From NCBI RefSeq assembly GCF_021233355.1, contig NZ_CP089507.1, positions 3,783,001 through 3,847,000 of the forward strand: DNA of 64,000 bases. The letters are read 5' to 3'. The notes beneath the pieces are model-generated. The model searched no databases and had not been told where the DNA came from. It worked only from the letters and a program-made list of their open reading frames with translations. Origin of the DNA: Luteimonas fraxinea. Its GTDB lineage: Bacteria; Pseudomonadota; Gammaproteobacteria; Xanthomonadales; Xanthomonadaceae. The position numbers and the translations under genes were made by a program. This document shows positions 60,861 through 64,000 of the stretch, piece by piece. Each line of letters opens with the position of its first letter. The stretch's first letter is position 1.

Positions 60861-63242
60861 GTGGCACGACCGCTTTCAGACCGCTCCAAGCGCACGCGCA
60901 GCGCAGCCAAGGACGCCGCACCCGCGGCGTCCGCCAAGGCAGCGCCGAATCCGCGTCGCCAGCGGCTGGTCCGCGACATCGCGCTGATCCTGATCGCGCC
61001 GCTGCTGCTGTATCTGCTGGCGTGTCTGGTCACGTACTCGCACACCGATCCGGGCTGGACCAATGCCGGTAGCGTCACCGCGCCGCTGAACAATGTCGGC
61101 GGCCCGGTTGGCGCGTGGATTGCCGACGTACTGCTGCATCTATGCGGTTACGTCGCCTATCTGTTGCCGGTGATCCTCGGCGCGATCGCATGGATCGCGC
61201 TGTTCGGCATCGAACGCGACCCCGAGGGCACGGCCGATTTCGGCCCGGCCCTGCGTCTGGTCGGCATCGTCGGCTTTCTGGTGTCGGCGACCGGTCTGCT
61301 GTACCTGCGGGTGCCGGCAGTGCAGAACCTGTCGGCCGGTGGCGGCGGCATTCTCGGTCGGCTGGTCGGCAATTCGCTCTACGGCGCGATCGGCCCGGTC
61401 GGCGGCAATCTGTTCCTGCTCGCGCTGTTCCTGGTGTCGGTGACGCTGGCGACGGGCCTGTCTTGGTTCGCGTTGATGGACCGCCTCGGCGGTTGGGTCA
61501 TGAAGCTGCCGGTGCTGTTCCGCCGCAGCAGCAAGCAGGCGACGGACTGGAAGGAAGCCCGCGTGCACCGCGAGGAGCGCACCGAGGCGCGCAAGGTCGA
61601 CACCGAACTGCGGGCCAAGCGCGCGCCGGTGAAGATCGAAGCGCCGGTCGTGCCGCCGGTGGTCGAGAAGAGCGAACGCGCCAAGCGCGAACAGCAGATC
61701 CCGATGTTCCACGGCGTCAACGCCAACGGGTCGGACCTGCCGCCGCTGTCGCTGCTCGATGATCCCAAGCCGCAGCCCAAGGGCTACGACGAGGAGACGC
61801 TGGAAACGCTGTCGCGGCAGATCGAGTTCAAGCTCAAGGACTTCCGCATCGATGTGGAGGTCAAGGAAGCGCAGCCGGGTCCGGTGATCACGCGTTTCGA
61901 GATGGAGCCGGCGCCGGGCGTCAAGGTCAGCCAGATCAGTTCGCTCGACAAGGACATCGCCCGTGGCCTGTCGGTCAAGTCGGTGCGCGTCGTCGACGTG
62001 ATTCCGGGCAAGTCGGTGATCGGCCTGGAAATCCCGAACGTGCGCCGGGAGATGATCTATCTCTCCGAGCTGCTGCGCTCCAAGGAATACGACAAGTCGC
62101 CGAGCCCGCTGACGCTGGCGCTGGGCAAGGGCATCAGCGGCCAGTCGGTGGTCGCCGATCTGGCGCGCATGCCGCATCTGCTGGTCGCCGGTACCACCGG
62201 TTCGGGCAAATCGGTCGCGGTCAATTCGATGGTGCTGAGCCTGCTGTTCAAGGCCAGCCCGAAAGAACTGCGCATGCTGATGATCGACCCGAAGATGCTG
62301 GAGCTCAGCGTCTACGAGGGCATTCCGCATCTGCTGGCGCCAGTGGTCACCGACATGAAGGAGGCCGGCAACGGCCTGCGTTGGTGCGTGGCGGAGATGG
62401 AGCGCCGCTACAAGCTGATGAGCGCGGTCGGTGTGCGCAACCTGGCCGGCTTCAACAAGAAGGTGAAAGACGCGCAGGACGCCGGGCAGCCGATGTCCGA
62501 TCCACTGTTCCGGCCGAATCCGGAATCGAGCGACGTCGCCGAACTGCTCGAGCCGCTGCCCTACATCGTCATCTTCATCGACGAATTCGCCGACATGATG
62601 ATGATCGTCGGCAAGAAGGTCGAAGAACTCATCGCACGTCTGGCGCAGAAGGCGCGCGCGGCCGGCATCCATCTGATCCTCGCCACGCAGCGGCCGTCGG
62701 TGGACGTGATCACGGGCCTGATCAAGGCCAACATCCCGACCCGCATCGCGTTCCAGGTCAGCTCCAAGATCGATTCGCGCACCATCCTCGACCAGTCCGG
62801 CGCGGAAACGCTTCTCGGCAACGGCGACATGCTATATCTGCCGCCGGGCACGGCGATGCCCGAGCGTGTGCATGGCGCGTTCGTGTCCGACGAGGAAGTG
62901 CACCGCGTCGTCGAACACCTCAAGCAGAGCGGCCAGGCCCAATACATCACCGGCGTGCTCGACGAAGTGCAGACGATGGGCGACGGCACCGTGGTCGGTG
63001 CGACCGGCCTGCCGGAAAGCGGCGGCGGCGGTGGCGACGAAAGCGATCCGCTGTACGACGAAGCGGTCAAGATCGTCACCGAAACGCGCCGCGCTTCGAT
63101 CTCCGGTGTGCAGCGCCGACTGAAGATCGGCTACAACCGCGCCGCGCGTCTGGTCGAGGCGATGGAAGCGGCCGGCGTGGTCACGCCGCCCGAGCACAAC
63201 GGCGACCGCAGCGTGCTCGCGCCGCCGCCACCGCCGCGCTGA
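60861..63242 (+). CDS. ftsK: DNA translocase FtsK
   Basis: 793 residues from a GTG. Four or five membrane helices in the first 200 residues anchor it at the septum. A linker of only about 80 residues, much shorter than in E. coli (1329 residues in all), precedes the motor. Motor: Walker [17 protein letters not shown], Walker [15 protein letters not shown], and [30 protein letters not shown]. The C-terminal winged-helix gamma domain ([41 protein letters not shown]) recognises KOPS. It clears chromosome termini at division. Confidence 0.97.
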   Translation: MARPLSDRSKRTRSAAKDAAPAASAKAAPNPRRQRLVRDIALILIAPLLLYLLACLVTYSHTDPGWTNAGSVTAPLNNVGGPVGAWIADVLLHLCGYVAYLLPVILGAIAWIALFGIERDPEGTADFGPALRLVGIVGFLVSATGLLYLRVPAVQNLSAGGGGILGRLVGNSLYGAIGPVGGNLFLLALFLVSVTLATGLSWFALMDRLGGWVMKLPVLFRRSSKQATDWKEARVHREERTEARKVDTELRAKRAPVKIEAPVVPPVVEKSERAKREQQIPMFHGVNANGSDLPPLSLLDDPKPQPKGYDEETLETLSRQIEFKLKDFRIDVEVKEAQPGPVITRFEMEPAPGVKVSQISSLDKDIARGLSVKSVRVVDVIPGKSVIGLEIPNVRREMIYLSELLRSKEYDKSPSPLTLALGKGISGQSVVADLARMPHLLVAGTTGSGKSVAVNSMVLSLLFKASPKELRMLMIDPKMLELSVYEGIPHLLAPVVTDMKEAGNGLRWCVAEMERRYKLMSAVGVRNLAGFNKKVKDAQDAGQPMSDPLFRPNPESSDVAELLEPLPYIVIFIDEFADMMMIVGKKVEELIARLAQKARAAGIHLILATQRPSVDVITGLIKANIPTRIAFQVSSKIDSRTILDQSGAETLLGNGDMLYLPPGTAMPERVHGAFVSDEEVHRVVEHLKQSGQAQYITGVLDEVQTMGDGTVVGATGLPESGGGGGDESDPLYDEAVKIVTETRRASISGVQRRLKIGYNRAARLVEAMEAAGVVTPPEHNGDRSVLAPPPPPR

Positions 63243-63378
63243 TCGAGCCGCCGCTGCGCGACCCGCGATGAATCGTCGATGCACGGCCTCAGCGCAGGCT
63301 TGCGTCGTCGTCGCCGCATTCAGCAAAGAATTCGCACACTCCGATCCAACGTCATATCGAACCCAGAGGTTCTCCCGT

Positions 63379-64000
63379 ATGCGCTCGATGATCCGTCATT
63401 CCCGCTGGTTCGCCGCCGCTGCCGTACTGATGGTGGCCGGCGTCGCGCAGGCCGCCGATGCGCGCCCGCAGCTCGAGCAGTTCACGCGCGGCCTCAAGGG
63501 CCTCGAAGCCCAGTTCACCCAGCAGGTCGCCGACGGCAACGGCCGGGTCAAGGAAAGCTCGAGCGGCACGCTGGCGCTGTCGGCGCCGCGTCTGTTCCGC
63601 TGGGAATACGTGAAGCCGTATCCGCAGCTGATCGTCGCCGATGGTCGCACCGTGTGGGTCTACGACCCCGACCTGCAGCAGGTCACGCGCCGTTCGCAGG
63701 GCAGCGAGGAACAGGACAGCCCGCTGGCCGCGTTGATCGACCCGTCGAAGCTCGACCGCGACTTCAGCGTCGCCGAAGCCGGCAGCGCCGGTGGACTGAA
63801 CTGGCTCGAGCTGCGCCCCAAGCGCGCCGAGAACGCCGCGTTCGAACGCGCCCGTCTGGGCTTCGGCAGCGACGGCAGCCTGTCGCGCATGGAAATCCAC
63901 GATACGCTGGGCCAGCGCACGACGATCGGGTTCAGCGGCTGGAAGCGCAACCCGACGTTCGCTGCCGATACCTTCCGCTACACGCCGCCGGCGGGTGTGG
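63379..64000 (+). CDS. lolA: Outer-membrane lipoprotein carrier protein LolA, 3' end missing
   Basis: About 207 residues are visible before the right edge. Signal peptide RHSRWFAAAAVLMVAGVAQA, then QLEQFTRGLKGLEAQFTQQV, SSGTLALSAPRLFRWEYVKPYPQLIVADGRTVWVYDPDLQQVT. LolA carries lipoproteins through the periplasm. It follows ftsK after 136 bp of apparently empty sequence, as in E. coli. Confidence 0.95.
   Translation, partial: MRSMIRHSRWFAAAAVLMVAGVAQAADARPQLEQFTRGLKGLEAQFTQQVADGNGRVKESSSGTLALSAPRLFRWEYVKPYPQLIVADGRTVWVYDPDLQQVTRRSQGSEEQDSPLAALIDPSKLDRDFSVAEAGSAGGLNWLELRPKRAENAAFERARLGFGSDGSLSRMEIHDTLGQRTTIGFSGWKRNPTFAADTFRYTPPAGV

Overview
The window is high-GC, densely coded chromosomal DNA from a gammaproteobacterium, most likely of the Xanthomonadaceae (Lysobacter, Luteimonas or Xanthomonas type). 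The evidence is the gene set (FimX-like protein, EpmB/EF-P, PilF-RodZ-YfgM-BamB-Der, AcnA/AcnB, Cys-less long DksA), frequent GTG and TTG starts, and many 4-bp ATGA or GTGA stop/start overlaps. No rRNA or tRNA gene, prophage, CRISPR array or complete insertion sequence was seen. Calls rest on reading translations and motifs by eye; no database search was run.

Layout. 1-8.1 kb: the 5' part of a FimX-like signalling gene, epmB divergent from efp, a secreted protein of unknown function, then a tightly overlapped run of mtaD-like deaminase, ubiG, an HAD phosphatase (Gph/MupP type) and a squalene/phytoene synthase-like protein, followed by folE2. 8.1-17.7 kb: M23 peptidase, pyrC with yidD, a DksA homologue with a long Lys/Ala/Pro-rich arm, an MFS exporter, sufE, a photolyase, a wax ester synthase/DGAT and an OmpA-type lipoprotein. 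17.8-22.2 kb: a fatty acid beta-oxidation unit (thiolase, bifunctional hydratase/dehydrogenase) under a PsrA-like TetR regulator. 22.3-29.3 kb: ndk and the envelope/ribosome group rlmN-pilF-rodZ-yfgM-bamB-der, interrupted between bamB and der by a MITE-like element. 29.3-33.7 kb: molybdenum cofactor genes mobA, moeA and a rhodanese-MoeB fusion, then a DUF2272 protein.

33.8-46.7 kb: both aconitases, acnA and acnB, flank a LysR-regulated cassette: a PrpF/GalD-family isomerase, a complete NMT1/TauA-type ABC importer and an outer-membrane porin. A VapBC-like toxin-antitoxin pair lies just before acnB. This cassette is the best candidate for an undescribed uptake pathway, possibly importing an aconitate-like or aromatic-derived tricarboxylate for isomerisation and entry into the TCA cycle. 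That function is inference.

46.8-64 kb: a minus-strand run of nudix, mnmA, hflD and a histidine phosphatase; clpS-clpA; a frameshifted DUF885 gene; then infA, aat, a GNAT-like protein, a DUF2254 protein, trxB, ald, ftsK and the start of lolA. The order clpS-clpA-infA-aat-trxB-ftsK-lolA matches the Escherichia coli order, with cydDC and lrp replaced by other genes.
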